NCBI GenBank assembly: GCA_947464705.1
Contig: CANHYD010000145.1
Span: forward strand, 1 to 6,239
Source of the DNA: Verrucomicrobiota bacterium
GTDB lineage: Bacteria > Verrucomicrobiota > Verrucomicrobiia > Limisphaerales > UBA9464
Length of the DNA stretch: 6,239 nt
Reading direction: 5' to 3'
The position numbers and the translations under genes were made by a program. Shown piece after piece: positions 6,165 to 6,239 of this stretch. Under the pieces are notes generated by a model that was given only the letters and a program-made list of their open reading frames with translations, did no database searches and was not told the origin of the DNA. Numbering within the stretch: the stretch's first letter is position 1; the number at the start of each line of letters is the position of its first letter.

Positions 6165-6239
6165 GAGCGATCCGGCACCGCAGACACGGCCCTGTCGGAG
6201 ACATCGCCCTACCCCCGGAGCTCGCCTGAGATTGGCCAG
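5918..6239. other. Intergenic stretch after the pseudopilin gene
   Basis: These 322 bases hold no convincing gene. There is a 10-bp direct repeat TGCGATTTCT at 5930-5939 and 5956-5965. A small GGAGG-AACG-CCTCC hairpin at 6050-6063 has no T-tract. The decayed repeat lies near 6188-6216. The first 90 bases look less GC-rich than the genes. I see no intrinsic terminator for the pseudopilin transcript and no tRNA or rRNA. Confidence 0.6.
6188..6216. repeat. Degenerate relative of the upstream palindromic repeat
   Basis: Read on the minus strand this is GGGGGTAGGGC, then GATG, TCT, CCGAC. It shares the GGTAGG box (complement of 6208-6213) and the TCT loop triplet (complement of 6199-6201) with the 5' repeats: plus-strand GAGACATCG-CCCTACC here against GAGACACCGTCCCTACC there, with one substitution and one gap. 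The stem no longer pairs. It lies in the same orientation as the 5' array, downstream of the two genes. Confidence 0.45.

Noticed and set aside
6048..6239. Partial plus-strand gene running off the right edge
   Set aside because: Sixty-four open codons begin at an ATG with no convincing ribosome-binding site and no recognised family. The frame runs through the decayed repeat near 6188-6216 and is opposed by another open frame, so I did not annotate it.

Overview
This 6.2-kb, GC-rich window most likely comes from a member of the Verrucomicrobiota (PVC superphylum). The evidence is protein content. The main gene is a very large exported protein with the sorbosone-dehydrogenase-like propeller, HEAT-repeat and heme-binding CxxCH tail that is characteristic of Pirellula/Verrucomicrobium-type bacteria. 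It is followed by a PVC-style type II pseudopilin with a GFTLIELLVVIAIIAIL leader and a C-terminal H-X9-D tail. Finer taxonomy cannot be read from the sequence.

Layout. Bases 1-336 hold no gene. They contain six copies of a 30-bp palindromic element with a 38-bp period, arranged as two copies (17-84) and four copies (193-336). The first block and part of the second belong to a larger 176-bp duplication. Between the blocks lie three further hairpins. One of them (145-168) has the same layout as the repeat, in the opposite orientation and with a different but still complementary stem. From 357 to 5132 runs one 1591-codon plus-strand gene encoding, in order, a signal peptide, an isochorismatase-like cysteine hydrolase domain, a ThuA-like domain, an Ala/Thr/Pro-rich linker, a PVC-type dehydrogenase beta-propeller, an alpha-helical HEAT-like region and a c-type cytochrome domain. 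The pseudopilin gene (5150-5917) starts 17 bp later on the same strand and is probably co-transcribed. The last 322 bases hold only a weak minus-strand small ORF and a decayed relative of the upstream repeat near 6188-6216.

How the parts may work together. The large protein looks like an exported, heme-bearing oxidoreductase that could pass electrons from an unknown sugar-like substrate to its own cytochrome module. Its N-terminal hydrolase and ThuA modules have unknown substrates. The pseudopilin would sit in the inner membrane after prepilin-peptidase cleavage. A functional link between the two is suggested only by gene spacing. The most unusual points are the many-module single polypeptide, the hydrolase domain without its usual catalytic lysine but with a CxxCxxC insert, and the hairpin repeat family with preserved pairing despite changed stem sequence.
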